64,000 nt of DNA from Leuconostoc fallax KCTC 3537. Its GTDB lineage: Bacteria > Bacillota > Bacilli > Lactobacillales > Lactobacillaceae. The stretch is taken from NCBI RefSeq assembly GCF_000165675.1, contig NZ_AEIZ01000026.1, positions 62,001-126,000 of the forward strand, in the 5' to 3' direction. The notes under the pieces are model-generated. The model did no database searches, was not told where the DNA came from, and saw only the letters and a program-made list of their open reading frames with translations. The position numbers and the translations under genes were made by a program. This document shows, piece by piece, positions 18,660 through 27,952 of the stretch (its first letter is position 1; every line of letters starts with the position of its first letter).

Positions 18660-19265
18660 ACTCGGGTGCAATTTCCTTTAATTTTGCAATAACTTGAGCA
18701 ACTTGTTCACGTGTTGCTGCTAATGTACCATTATTATCAATTACATAGTCTGCTACTTTTACTTTTTCAGATAAAGGCAATTGTGACTTAATACGGTTGT
18801 TAGCTGCATAGTCATCCAACTGATTCCGTGCTTTAAGTCGCGCTAATTGAGTGGCTTCGCTAACTGTTACAACAATTATTTGATCCACACTATCATTCTC
18901 ATGATAACCACGTTCAACTAATAATGGGACATCTAATATCACAATTGGTGCCTTTTGTGTTCGCCAAAAAGCAAGTTTATCTTGAATCGCATTACTAATT
19001 GCTGGCTGTATAATGGCATTTAATTGTGACAAATTAGCCTCATTACCAAATACTGTGTCCCCCAGTTGCTGTCTATCAAGCACACCATTTTTAATAATTT
19101 GTGGTCCAAAAGTCAACTTTATTTTTCAAGAACAGTCGTTCCCGGTTCAACAACTTCACGAGATATCACGTCTGCATCAATAATTGGTATTCCAGCCTCA
19201 TGAAACATTGTACTGACTGTTGTTTTTCCTGAGGCAATGCCCCCAGTTAAGCCAACAATTAACAT
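18646..19265 (-). CDS. coaE: Dephospho-CoA kinase (one frameshift)
   Basis: Last enzyme of coenzyme A synthesis, phosphorylating dephospho-CoA. The P-loop [12 protein letters not shown] lies at residues 5-16 and the [13 protein letters not shown] block follows. The frame stops early in an A run near 19127. One extra A joins it to [20 protein letters not shown] and the remainder, 206 residues in total, the normal length. The ATG follows directly after the DUF975 gene stop. Confidence 0.94.
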
Positions 19266-20027
19266 TTAAATGGTCCTTTCTTGCACGATACGTTCAGATT
19301 GCGTTGACTGATCATCACCAAATAAACGACGAGAATAGGCTACTCGTGTGCCGGTTACATATGGAATAATCCAAATATAACCAATTCCAGCAGTTAAGAA
19401 TCCCAATATATACCAGCCAATAAAACTCAACTCGAGCAAGAAAAGTTCCCACTTACGACCATCCATAACTCGTCGGCTAGTCGTAATATAGTCTGTTAAG
19501 GAATTAGCCCGTTTTCCTTGGTCTAAATCACGTTTATACGCATAATAAGTTTGCGAATAAGAAAAGGTTTTGATAATTCCTGGAATAATAAACAATAATG
19601 TCCACAAATAAATCAAAATATTTTGTACGAGTGCCAATAAGAAGCTTTGCCAAAATTTGCCATTACTAAAAATCTGTAGTGATTGTTTGAAATGCTGGTC
19701 TGCTTTAGGTTGTTTAAACCAGTCCACAATCCCCCATGCAATCGACCAAGTAAACAACATACCGATGCCATCGCTAATTACAGAAAAAACAACAGAGTTA
19801 TTATCAGATGATGTATCAGCTTGCCCTGCAACTTCACTACCGTTTATCGTCCCTTGTGTCAATGAATAAACGACAACGGCCATGATTAATGATACAAAGA
19901 AGAAACTTCCAACCACTGCCACAATTGGCAAAATATTCAACTTAATAGCCGTTCCCCAATGGCCACGGTATAAATCTCTGGCTTCACGTTTCATTTCTCT
20001 AATACTTATTGGTTCTAATTCGTTCAT
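19266..20027 (-). CDS. DUF975 family integral membrane protein
   Basis: A 253-residue membrane protein of unknown function. It begins with the DUF975 hallmark IREMKREARDLYRGHWGTAI, followed by about five hydrophobic segments and the late cytoplasmic motif SRRVMDGRKWELFLL. It sits between mutM and coaE in what looks like a single minus-strand operon. Nothing in the sequence gives a substrate. Confidence 0.85.
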   Translation of the reverse strand: MNELEPISIREMKREARDLYRGHWGTAIKLNILPIVAVVGSFFFVSLIMAVVVYSLTQGTINGSEVAGQADTSSDNNSVVFSVISDGIGMLFTWSIAWGIVDWFKQPKADQHFKQSLQIFSNGKFWQSFLLALVQNILIYLWTLLFIIPGIIKTFSYSQTYYAYKRDLDQGKRANSLTDYITTSRRVMDGRKWELFLLELSFIGWYILGFLTAGIGYIWIIPYVTGTRVAYSRRLFGDDQSTQSERIVQERTI

Positions 20028-20040
20028 AACTTTCCTTTTC

Positions 20041-20868
20041 CTATCTCACCTGGCACTTAGGGCAAAATGTTGTACCGCGTTGTCCAACACGAATTTTAAC
20101 AAGCGGTGTCCCACAGCGCAAACACGGCAACCCACTGCGCCCATATACCTCTAATTGATTTTGAAACTGTCCAACTTCTCCAAATACATTACTAAAACTA
20201 TGCACCGTTGTCCCATGATGTTTGATAGCAAGTGCTATTTCACTAATAATACTATCACGTAATATTGCGAGTTGCGAAGGGTCTAATTCATTTGCAGGCG
20301 TCTCAGGGTGAATCTTACTTTGCCAAAGTACCTCGTCTGCATAAATATTACCAATTCCTGCTATCTTAGTCTGATCCAGCAAAAAACTTTTTACTGGTTT
20401 CTTTGATTTAGCAAATATCTGAATCATATATTCTAAATGTAAATCAGTCGTAATTGGTTCCGGACCTAATTTAGCTAATGTTGGAACGGCTATTTGCTCT
20501 AGACCGGTTTCAGCTAAAGTCATGCGTCCAAAACGCCGCGTATCATTATAAAATAGTGCCCGACCATCTGCCAATTCAAAAACAATTTCCGTATGTTTAT
20601 GTAACGGTGCATCCAATGGTTCAACGGAATACTGACCTTCCATACGTAAATGCGAGACAATTGTGCGTTGATTAGACAGACGCAAGAATAAATATTTCCC
20701 TCTTCTGTCAATGGCTGTAAATTGGCTGGCTAAGGTACCTTGAATAAATGCCGGTGCATCTCCCATAATCACCTTGGGATATGGCACTCTAATGTTTGCA
20801 ATTTCACCGCCAACAATTAACTTTTCCAAACCACTTCTAACTGTTTCAACTTCTGGTAGTTCTGGCAT
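20041..20868 (-). CDS. mutM: Formamidopyrimidine-DNA glycosylase (Fpg/MutM)
   Basis: Base-excision repair glycosylase and AP lyase removing oxidised purines such as 8-oxoguanine. The start is the ATG at 20868 behind TTAGGAG, giving the required PELPEVETVR N-terminus, in which the first proline is the catalytic nucleophile after Met removal. The six extra residues upstream are not part of the enzyme. Helix-two-turn-helix residues are followed by the C-terminal zinc finger CLRCG...CPKCQ. 275 residues, complete. Probably the first gene of the mutM-DUF975-coaE-dnaB-dnaI-yibEF operon. Confidence 0.97.
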   Translation of the reverse strand: MPELPEVETVRSGLEKLIVGGEIANIRVPYPKVIMGDAPAFIQGTLASQFTAIDRRGKYLFLRLSNQRTIVSHLRMEGQYSVEPLDAPLHKHTEIVFELADGRALFYNDTRRFGRMTLAETGLEQIAVPTLAKLGPEPITTDLHLEYMIQIFAKSKKPVKSFLLDQTKIAGIGNIYADEVLWQSKIHPETPANELDPSQLAILRDSIISEIALAIKHHGTTVHSFSNVFGEVGQFQNQLEVYGRSGLPCLRCGTPLVKIRVGQRGTTFCPKCQVR

Positions 20869-20888
20869 ATATACTCCTAATATCAAGA

Positions 20889-20911
20889 TGTAACAATTCT
20901 GTGCTGTTACA
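20889..20911. repeat. Inverted repeat upstream of mutM (possible operator)
   Basis: TGTAACA (20889-20895) and TGTTACA (20905-20911) form a perfect inverted repeat with a 9-base spacer, ~20 bp upstream of the mutM start. It could be a repressor site or an RNA hairpin; no regulator is identified. Confidence 0.45.
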
Positions 20912-21029
20912 TACTAGCTTTCTACTGCATATTAAACGCATTCTAGTCTACTTATTTTAACATGATTATTTTATACTATTCGTTATAAATAGAAAATACC
21001 TTGTGGTAGCGTCAAGTTAAGAATATGAA

Positions 21030-21122
21030 ATGTTTGCACTGTTTCTGGATTTTTTAGGTACTGTTTTTAATGCTATTGCTAGCCACAAATGGTTGAATAA
21101 AGAAGCCCATCGCAAAAAATAA
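21030..21122 (+). CDS. Possible 30-residue hydrophobic peptide (type I toxin-like?)
   Basis: An ATG-started frame encodes MFALFLDFLGTVFNAIASH followed by KWLNKEAHRKK: a single hydrophobic helix with a Trp-Leu junction and a strongly basic tail. The layout resembles small membrane toxins of type I systems (Fst/Ldr-like), but no clear ribosome binding site precedes it and I cannot confirm homology. Hairpins and a strong terminator lie downstream on the same strand. It may equally be a chance ORF or a gene remnant. Confidence 0.25.
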   Translation: MFALFLDFLGTVFNAIASHKWLNKEAHRKK

Positions 21123-21199
21123 AATCTCTTTCAATTTTCACTAATTTAACATTAAATTAAGCATGATTTAATCTGTTAATTATAATATAACATCACAAG

Positions 21200-21378
21200 C
21201 CATCCACACCAATCTGTGGATGGTTTGTCTATTCTTGCTTTCAAATTTGGTTGAATAGTTTATACAACGCTTATTTTGCAATCCATGTTAGTATTAGCTG
21301 ATGGGGTGTTTCTTAACTTACTCACAATACTTTCTCAAACTCTATGCCCCATCCCCGAAGCGGCTGCTTCGGTTTTTT
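21200..21378 (+). ncRNA. Structured intergenic region with a plus-strand terminator (possible small RNA)
   Basis: This stretch of the 585-bp gap between mutM and the helicase gene holds a 9-bp hairpin CCATCCACA / TGTGGATGG (21200-21223), a long-range pairing GATGGGG (21300-21306) / CCCCATC (21347-21353), and a perfect terminator CCGAAGC-N4-GCTTCGG-TTTTTT (21355-21378). No plus-strand gene precedes that terminator, so an independent short transcript must end there. A short frame MLVLADGVFLNLLTILSQ also overlaps it. The rest of the gap shows nothing I can name. Confidence 0.4.
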
Positions 21379-21415
21379 ATTGCATGCTACAAATAATTCA
21401 AATAATATATCACAC

Positions 21416-21443
21416 AAAAAATAGGCCATCACGGCCTATTTTT
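21416..21443. terminator. Terminator of the DEAD-box helicase gene
   Basis: Perfect AAAAATAGGCC / GGCCTATTTTT stem with a five-base loop and T runs on both strands. Confidence 0.9.
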
Positions 21444-21453
21444 ATACATTTAA

Positions 21454-22747
21454 CTAGGCTTTAGCCCATTTGGGTTTACCCTTATCTTTATTTTGACGAT
21501 TCTTTTTGCGCTTTGGCTTACTATCATTAATCGGATTTGAAGGTTTTGGCTTGGATTTCAATACTGGCTTTCTAACTGATTTCTGATCTAAGATAGTTGT
21601 ATCTTTTGACTTTTTGACAACTTTAGGTTGTTGTTTATCATCAGAAACTAAACTTATGCTATCGGTTTTAGCCGGTACTAACGCAAAGTCATCTCCTAAT
21701 GTCCGTTTCAAATTACGAACATCATGATCGTTACCTAAATTCAAAACTCGTCCACTCTTGCCCATTCGGCCTGTTCGGCCTGTTCGATGAATATACGTTT
21801 CCTTGTTTTCCGGTAACTGTGCATTCACAACTAATGGTAAATCAACAATATCAAGGCCTCTTGCTGCAACATCGGTCACCAAAAGTAAACTAACATCACC
21901 CTTTTTAAATGAGCGCAATGCATCTGCACGCTGAATGTGACGTCTATCATTACCGCCTAAACTGGTAACCTTAGCATTAGCATGCTGTAATGTTGATTGC
22001 ATCGCGACTAAATTACGAATTGAGTTAAAAAATACTAAGGCTTGTTGTTTATTGCGTGCTAGTTGAATCAACACCTTAGCTTTTGCCTTTTGATCAACAT
22101 ACTGAAATTCATGTTGAATATTAGCTGGGGCATCTGTTCCAACAGATACGGGTACAACCGACTGGCCAAATGTCTGATTGACATATTGCAAATCAACGCC
22201 CGATGTTGCCGAAAACAGCATTAATTGGATATTATCTGGTATTTGTTCGGCTAGTTGATTAATGCTTTCATAACGTTCTTCAGATAGCATCACATCTGCT
22301 TCATCAAAAACAACTGACTGAATATTTTTTAACTTTAATGCACCAGATTCAGCCATTGTTAATACGCGTCCAAGTGTACCAATCACAATCTGGGGATGTT
22401 CTTTCTTCAACTTGTCAGCCTGACGTCGCCCATTTGCGCCGCCAACTAAACTAACAACATTAACACCTGGCACTAGGGTCGCCCATTCACGAATAACATG
22501 GGATAGTTGCATCGCTAATTCTTGACTAGGTGCCAAAAATCAAAACTTGAGTACGTTTAAGATTTACATCAATATTGGTTAGCAATGGTAGTACAAATGC
22601 TAATGTTTTACCAGTACCAGTTGGTGCCAAACCAAATATAGACTTCTTATTCAATACATCCTCCCAAACAGCATTTTGAATGGGTGTGGGTGTATCAAAT
22701 GTTTCTTCAAACTTATCCTGTAGTGAGGGTAGTAATTTTTCTAACAT
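21454..22747 (-). CDS. DEAD-box ATP-dependent RNA helicase (one frameshift)
   Basis: RNA helicase for ribosome assembly or RNA decay. The Q motif region TFDTPTPIQ, motif I APTGTGKT, motif II DEAD (VVFDEADVM), motif III SAT and motif VI HRTGRTGR are all present. The C-terminal ~80 residues are rich in Lys, Pro and Gln, a typical RNA-binding tail. Near 22540 a T run is one base too long: removing one T joins TQVLI to LAPSQELAMQLSHVI. The restored protein has 430 residues. This is the only insertion-type frame error in the window. Its ATG overlaps the stop of the upstream oxidoreductase gene. Confidence 0.94.
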
Positions 22748-23753
22748 TATTCTCTCTTATCTGCGGGGAATTCAATACCTGCTGATTGACGTAAATCAAA
22801 CAGCGTTTGGTTAACTTGCTGAGACAGTCTAAACCAATTATTATACACTTCTCGTTGACCGTTTGGATCCTTAATAATATTAGCGAAATCTTGTGCCTCA
22901 TGAATCATTGGATTATCATCAACCGGTGTACTGATTTCTTTTTGATTTCCGTTACCATCATGATAAGTGACAGATTCTAGCTCAGTAATATTGCTAATCG
23001 AAATCGTTTCTTTTTGGCCATATATTTCACTTGGTAGATAAGAATTGGCACTCTTACCAAACAACAAGGTTACCGTATAATCAGGATAGACCAAGATTGC
23101 TGTTCCTTTGCCATCGGCCCCGTTCCTGAGTAACGTTGGAATGTATTGTACTGCCTGTGGGGTACCAAACAAATCAAGTGCTGCATACAAAGGATAAACA
23201 CCCAGGTCATATAAGGCACCAGCGCTAAATTTGCGCGTCAAAACATTTGGTTCTTGTCCTGCTAAGTAAGCATCGAAGCGTGAGGAGTACTTCTGATAAA
23301 CCAACGTTGCACCTTGTAACATTGGCAAAGTTTTCATCGTTTCTTTAATTTTTTGAAATTAGGTTGATGAACATGTCGTGCCGCTTCAAATAATAACACA
23401 TCTGGATGTTGTGCCAATGCTGTCTGCAAATCTGAAAATTCTGTAGGATTACTAGCAACCGGTTTCTCAACAATAACGTGTTTGCCAGCTGTAATGACTG
23501 CTTTAGCTTGCTCATAATGTAAGGCATTTGGTGAAGCAATATATACCAAATCAATGTCACTTGCCAATAAATCACTCATCGTAGTGGCTGTCGTTATCGT
23601 ATCATGTGATACTTTCAGTTGATCAATAAATGTTTGTGCGCGTTCTTCAGTACGAGAATAAACAGTGGTTAGCTGATATTCTGACGTCTGGTACGCTGCT
23701 TCAATAAACATCTCAGTAATCCAATTTGTACCAATCACACCAAATTTAATCAT
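22747..23753 (-). CDS. Gfo/Idh/MocA family oxidoreductase (one frameshift)
   Basis: NAD(P)-dependent sugar- or polyol-type dehydrogenase. The N-terminal Rossmann fold starts IKFGVIGTNWITEMF, with IASPNALHYEQA and the family signature EKPVASNP. The frame ends early near 23343 in an A run. One added A continues NFKKIKETMKTLPMLQGA into the alpha/beta C-terminal domain, for 335 residues. Substrate cannot be predicted. It overlaps the start of the helicase gene (TAATG), although no functional link is evident. Confidence 0.88.
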
Positions 23754-23778
23754 AATTTGCCTCCTAAATTATCTGATT

Positions 23779-24537
23779 TCACTGTAATAATCGTTCATAA
23801 GCCTGCCTCGAGCCATTAAATACACTCGTCGGTAATTTAATAGCTCGAACACCTTGCCCGACAACATGATCTGCATCATACTGAACCAAGACATCCTGTT
23901 TCTTAAGTGATTGCGTATCATTCTTAACTAACCAAAAATGTGCTTGACGTATTGTCGTTGTCAATTGCTTTTTGACTTTCGGTGTTGTATATATCAAAAT
24001 TTCTTGATTGTAATGATTAGCCAAAAGCTTAACCATCTTAACTAGTTCTGTTTTGCTATTTTGTGTTTGCAATTGATCAGCATTCACACTAATAGCAATG
24101 GGCAAGTTACCAGTTTTGTTGCCAACTTCTTGAATAAAATAACTCACCTGGGCTTCAGCTGTACTATCAGAAGAAAAAGTATGCATAATACCACGATCTA
24201 ACTTTGCTTGTTGAACACGTTGCATATCTTTCTTGAATGTATTATCAGCCAACGCAGTACCAGTTGTACTCTGAATATATACAAAATCAACATGATTTGC
24301 CTTTAAATAACCAAAATCCAGGTATTCTGCTCTTTGATTGACGACAACACCTTGTACAGAAAAGCCCGATGGTACGGTTGAAGCTATTGATACTGGCTTA
24401 GCCACTATCCATATAGCGACAGAGCTAATAAAAGCCACTACAATAAGTAACCATGTAAAAATTGATAAAGCCCGTCTTGTCTTGATCCCCTCCTTTTGAA
24501 ATTTTTTCACTGTCTCTAAATTATCTGTTCTTTCCAT
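23779..24537 (-). CDS. Membrane-anchored GH25 (lysozyme)-like protein with altered active site
   Basis: A 252-residue protein with a cytoplasmic head, one transmembrane helix (~24-46) and an extracellular domain resembling glycosyl hydrolase family 25 muramidases (fold suggested by ending patterns VDFVYIQSTTG and RGIMHTFSS). Active GH25 enzymes have a GxDxSxxQ motif and an Ile-(R/K)-x-(T/S)-E-G motif. Here the equivalents read GVVVNQ (63-68) and IQSTTG (88-93), so both catalytic acids appear to be missing. It may bind peptidoglycan rather than cut it. The family assignment is by pattern and is moderate. Confidence 0.6.
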   Translation of the reverse strand: MERTDNLETVKKFQKEGIKTRRALSIFTWLLIVVAFISSVAIWIVAKPVSIASTVPSGFSVQGVVVNQRAEYLDFGYLKANHVDFVYIQSTTGTALADNTFKKDMQRVQQAKLDRGIMHTFSSDSTAEAQVSYFIQEVGNKTGNLPIAISVNADQLQTQNSKTELVKMVKLLANHYNQEILIYTTPKVKKQLTTTIRQAHFWLVKNDTQSLKKQDVLVQYDADHVVGQGVRAIKLPTSVFNGSRQAYERLLQ

Positions 24538-24625
24538 AAGTAATATTATACCGAATAATCCGTGATACCGCTCTATTTATATCTTATATAACTCTTACGA
24601 AAAATAAGTAGATCACTAAAATTGC

Positions 24626-24654
24626 TTGAAAATTGCCTATGAGCGTGCGACAAT
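24626..24654 (+). promoter_or_regulatory. Aminopeptidase promoter
   Basis: TTGAAA (24626-24631), 17 bp, then GACAAT (24649-24654) preceded by TGC (extended -10). The gene starts 25 bp downstream. Confidence 0.55.
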
Positions 24655-24679
24655 TATCCAATAGAAATGGAGGCAATTT

Positions 24680-25912
24680 ATGTCGTTTGAATCGAAGCTT
24701 AATCAATACGCTACATTAATAGTTAAAAAAGGCATTAACGTACAATCTGGTCAAACTGTCATTTTGTATGCATCTGTCGATCAAGTTGTTCTCGCTCGTA
24801 AAATTGTTAACGCCGCTTATTTGGCTGGTGCTAAGCAGGTAATTGTCGAATGGTCAGACCAGCTCATTACGCAAATGAATATCAATGCAGCTGATGAAGA
24901 ACTACTCACAACAACACCCCAATACACTATTGATAAATGGCAAGACTTAATTGTTAACCAACATGCCAGTCGCATTAGTTTATTATCTGATGACCCTGAT
25001 GGATTAGCACACGTCGATGCACATAAGCTTTCAACTTTGACACAGACAAAGCAACGCGACCTTGCAATGGTTCGAAATGCAACAATGCGTGATGATATTT
25101 CTTGGCTGGTTGTGGCGGCCGCTTCACCTGCATGGGCACAAAAAGTATTTCCAAATACAGACCCTGCTGAAGCACAACAACGTTTATGGGAAGCTATCTT
25201 CAAAACAGTACGTATTGATGATCATTCTGATGCACTCGAAAATTGGGATCGCCATATTAAAACGTTACAAGAAAAAGCCGATTGGTTAAATCAACACAAT
25301 TTTAAATCTCTACACTACAAAAACGAACACTCTGATTTTACTATTGGACTAGCTGCAGGTCATATTTGGGAAGCTGCTTTTTCACACAACAAAGCTGGTG
25401 ATATTTTTATTCCTAACATGCCTACTGAAGAAGTTTTCACAGCACCAGATAATCGCTATATCGACGGTCATGTTGCAGCAACACTGCCACTTTCTTATCA
25501 AGGTAATATTATTGAAAATATCGCGCTTGATTTTAAAGATGGCCGTATTGTTAAAGCAACTGCTACAAAGGGTATGGCAATATTACAAAAGATTATTGAC
25601 ACTGATGAGGGCGCTAAATCCCTTGGCGAAGTTTCATTAGTGCCACACCCCTCACCCATCTCACAAAGTGGTATACTTTTCTATAATACATTGTTTGATG
25701 AAAATGCTTCAGATCATCTTGCTATCGGCGCCGCTTACGCTTCGAATATTAAAGACGGTAAAACAGCTTCACCCGAAGCATTAGCACAACGTGGTTGGAA
25801 TATATCCGATACACACGTCGATTTTATGATTGGCTCTGCCGATATGGATATTGACGGCATCACTCAAGATGGTCAACTTGTTCCCGTTTTCAGACAAGGT
25901 GATTGGGCATAA
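24680..25912 (+). CDS. M29 family aminopeptidase (AmpS/PepS type)
   Basis: Cytoplasmic metallo-aminopeptidase that trims peptides, useful to an amino-acid-auxotrophic lactic acid bacterium. The 410 residues include the M29 signature NMPTEEVFTAPD and the metal-ligand regions GEVSLVPHPSPIS and HVDFMIGSADMDIDG near the C-terminus. ATGGAGGCAATTT gives a strong ribosome site. A small membrane-protein gene follows 28 bp downstream and may share the transcript. Confidence 0.93.
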   Translation: MSFESKLNQYATLIVKKGINVQSGQTVILYASVDQVVLARKIVNAAYLAGAKQVIVEWSDQLITQMNINAADEELLTTTPQYTIDKWQDLIVNQHASRISLLSDDPDGLAHVDAHKLSTLTQTKQRDLAMVRNATMRDDISWLVVAAASPAWAQKVFPNTDPAEAQQRLWEAIFKTVRIDDHSDALENWDRHIKTLQEKADWLNQHNFKSLHYKNEHSDFTIGLAAGHIWEAAFSHNKAGDIFIPNMPTEEVFTAPDNRYIDGHVAATLPLSYQGNIIENIALDFKDGRIVKATATKGMAILQKIIDTDEGAKSLGEVSLVPHPSPISQSGILFYNTLFDENASDHLAIGAAYASNIKDGKTASPEALAQRGWNISDTHVDFMIGSADMDIDGITQDGQLVPVFRQGDWA

Positions 25913-25940
25913 TTTTTTCAGATATTTAAAGGATTAGTCT

Positions 25941-26336
25941 ATGTTTTCAAAATGGTCAAATAAATGGCATAATAATGGTTCATCACAGAAGCATACACAT
26001 CATTTATTTTTCATGTTACTCATTGCCCTGATTGGTCATTTAGACTTTTGGTATATGGTACCACCTGATAATCGAATGCTAAAAATCATTGTTGTATTCA
26101 TGACCTTGCTAGCACTCTACTATCTGTGGACCCTACCAACCGCACAGGATAACTCAGATATACCTTATAAAATACTTTATGTCTGGTATCTGATTTATGT
26201 TGGATCAACCATTTTATTAGTTAATATTTTGACACATCAAGTCTTACGTTTAAATTTTTGGATCAGCATTCTACTCTTTGTCGTCCTTGAAACTATATTA
26301 CTACTACCTGCTATTGAAAGTAAAAATAAAAGATAA
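25941..26336 (+). CDS. Hypothetical integral membrane protein
   Basis: A 131-residue protein I do not recognise. A polar, His-rich head (HNNGSSQKHTHH, ~11-22) precedes four hydrophobic segments at roughly 23-40, 46-65, 80-100 and 105-123. It ends ESKNKR. It lies just after the aminopeptidase on the same strand and ends at a strong terminator, so it is probably the second gene of that transcript. Confidence 0.7.
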   Translation: MFSKWSNKWHNNGSSQKHTHHLFFMLLIALIGHLDFWYMVPPDNRMLKIIVVFMTLLALYYLWTLPTAQDNSDIPYKILYVWYLIYVGSTILLVNILTHQVLRLNFWISILLFVVLETILLLPAIESKNKR

Positions 26337-26368
26337 AACGACCATGATTTTACTCATGATCGTTTTTT
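26337..26368 (+). terminator. Terminator after the aminopeptidase-membrane protein unit
   Basis: Stem AACGACCATGA / TCATGATCGTT (one G-T pair) with TTTTTT on the plus strand; converging genes meet here. Confidence 0.85.
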
Positions 26369-27439
26369 AATTCAAAGTTTCAAGTTCTTTTGGTGTTAAT
26401 TGTGCGAGTAACGTGTTAATCGCCATAACGTCAATATAGTGATCTAATCCTTCAATCCCCTTCAGCAACTTGCCCAGACCATTTATGGCCTTTTTTGACT
26501 CAAGAACTTGAGATATGCACGCAACTCTCCACCAATGCCATCCAAATCTTGCCATTGTGGTTGCCAATAATCAAATAGCTCTTGCTTAGTAAATTGCTTC
26601 AAACTTTCAGCATCCCACGTCTTATGCGTACGGCCATAGATTTTCGCCATACCTTCATGGTAAGCATATAATAAATGCAAAACATTATCACTCACAACAT
26701 CTTTTATTGCAGCTGCTTTAAAATCTTCTAAACGGCGCTGAGCATAAACGAGTTCCGCATCAACCAAATCTTGAGATAATACCATTACCTCAACATCCTG
26801 CTTAACATCATCTGTCGTGGCAACAACGGGTGCTAATCCTCTAAATGTTTCACCAATCGTTTGTAGATCAAAATCATCGTCTTCATCATTTTGTGATAAG
26901 AACTTATACTGTAACTCGTCAATCGCATTAGATGTTTTCATCATCTCAGCAACATCTTTGCCCTGCCATTTGAAGAAATTAACTGCCAATACTGTTCTAA
27001 CAATCATGCGCCAGAAATTAATGTCGAACTTAGGGGCGCTGGCAATAAAGTATGTATTAACTTGGCTTTCTTTAACCAATAATTTCTGCATATCGAATAG
27101 TACAGGTACTAGCAAAATGAAGTAACGCCAATCACGATCCTCACTGTTAACTAACGTCGCCTGCATCGCTTCATTTAAATTAACGGCCGCACGTTCATTA
27201 CTCGTAAACTGAGTAAAGTGTTGTTGTACAATCATTGCCAACAAATCATCAAAGAAAAATGAAGCAACTTCAAACGTTTTTTGATCATACTTATCATGAT
27301 ACATTAAATAATAACGTGCCCGTAAAAAGCCGGCCCACTCATTAAAATCAAATGGTTTCACATGACCAGCTTGCTTGTACGTTTGTTTCTTTTTAAGATT
27401 ACGCATCTTCTTAACTTGTGCGCGTTGTCCTTGTTTCAC
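26367..27439 (-). CDS. Conserved-looking hypothetical protein (one frameshift)
   Basis: A protein I do not recognise. It has a basic N-terminus (first ~25 residues rich in Lys/Arg), an aromatic block GFLRARYYLMYHDKYDQ (~37-53), a largely helical middle, an acidic patch NDEDDDFD (~185-192) and a Trp-rich segment near the end. An A run near 26490 is one base short. With one A added, FLSQ continues as KKAINGLGKLLKGIEG and ends KELETLN, 357 residues. No transmembrane or signal sequence is visible, so it is probably cytoplasmic. Another unknown gene lies 21 bp upstream on the same strand. Confidence 0.7.
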
Positions 27440-27460
27440 TACCGTAACTCCTCGCTTTAC

Positions 27461-27811
27461 TTAGATACTAAGGTCTAACTGATACTTGCCATGTCCAAAT
27501 TCGCGTAGACGGAATTGAAATATTTGTTCTTCACGTTGCAAGTCAGGCGTTTTAACACTTGCTTGTTGTGTACCTTCTAATTCTGCAAGCTCGATTGCTG
27601 CATTAATTTGCGAAATAACTGGCGCAAATGCCTTAGTATCCGCTGATACATAAAATAATTCTGCATTACCGTAAGTTTGTGATTTACGCACTAATTTTAC
27701 AGATGTTTTATAGCGATTTACTTCAAAAATAATATGATTAAAATTAAAATCTCTTACATAATGAAATAATGATGACAAAAACTGTGTTGCGTTAAATTTA
27801 TTTTTTACCAT
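27461..27811 (-). CDS. Hypothetical protein, 116 residues
   Basis: A small soluble protein with no recognisable domain. It starts MVKNKFNATQFLSSLFHYV and ends GHGKYQLDLSI, with alternating hydrophobic residues suggesting a beta-rich half followed by a helix (SQINAAIELAELEG). It appears to form a two-gene unit with the hypothetical downstream. Confidence 0.6.
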   Translation of the reverse strand: MVKNKFNATQFLSSLFHYVRDFNFNHIIFEVNRYKTSVKLVRKSQTYGNAELFYVSADTKAFAPVISQINAAIELAELEGTQQASVKTPDLQREEQIFQFRLREFGHGKYQLDLSI

Positions 27812-27905
27812 AATTTATTGTTATGTTGATGACAACATAATTTATCCTTATTTGTAGTCTACCAATCATTCTAACATAGGTCATGACTGCTGCCTAATAA
27901 ATCAC

Positions 27906-27940
27906 AAAAAGTAGTTAACCTTCACGTTAACTACTTTTTA
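27906..27940. terminator. queA terminator (bidirectional)
   Basis: Perfect stem AAAAAGTAGTTAAC / GTTAACTACTTTTT with a six-base loop; T-rich on both strands, 13 bp beyond the queA stop. Confidence 0.9.
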
Positions 27941-27952
27941 TATGAACAATCA

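Noticed and set aside
21001-21120. Insertion-sequence remnant near 21.0 kb
   Set aside because: No recognisable transposase fragment or terminal repeat; the short hydrophobic frame alone does not show it.
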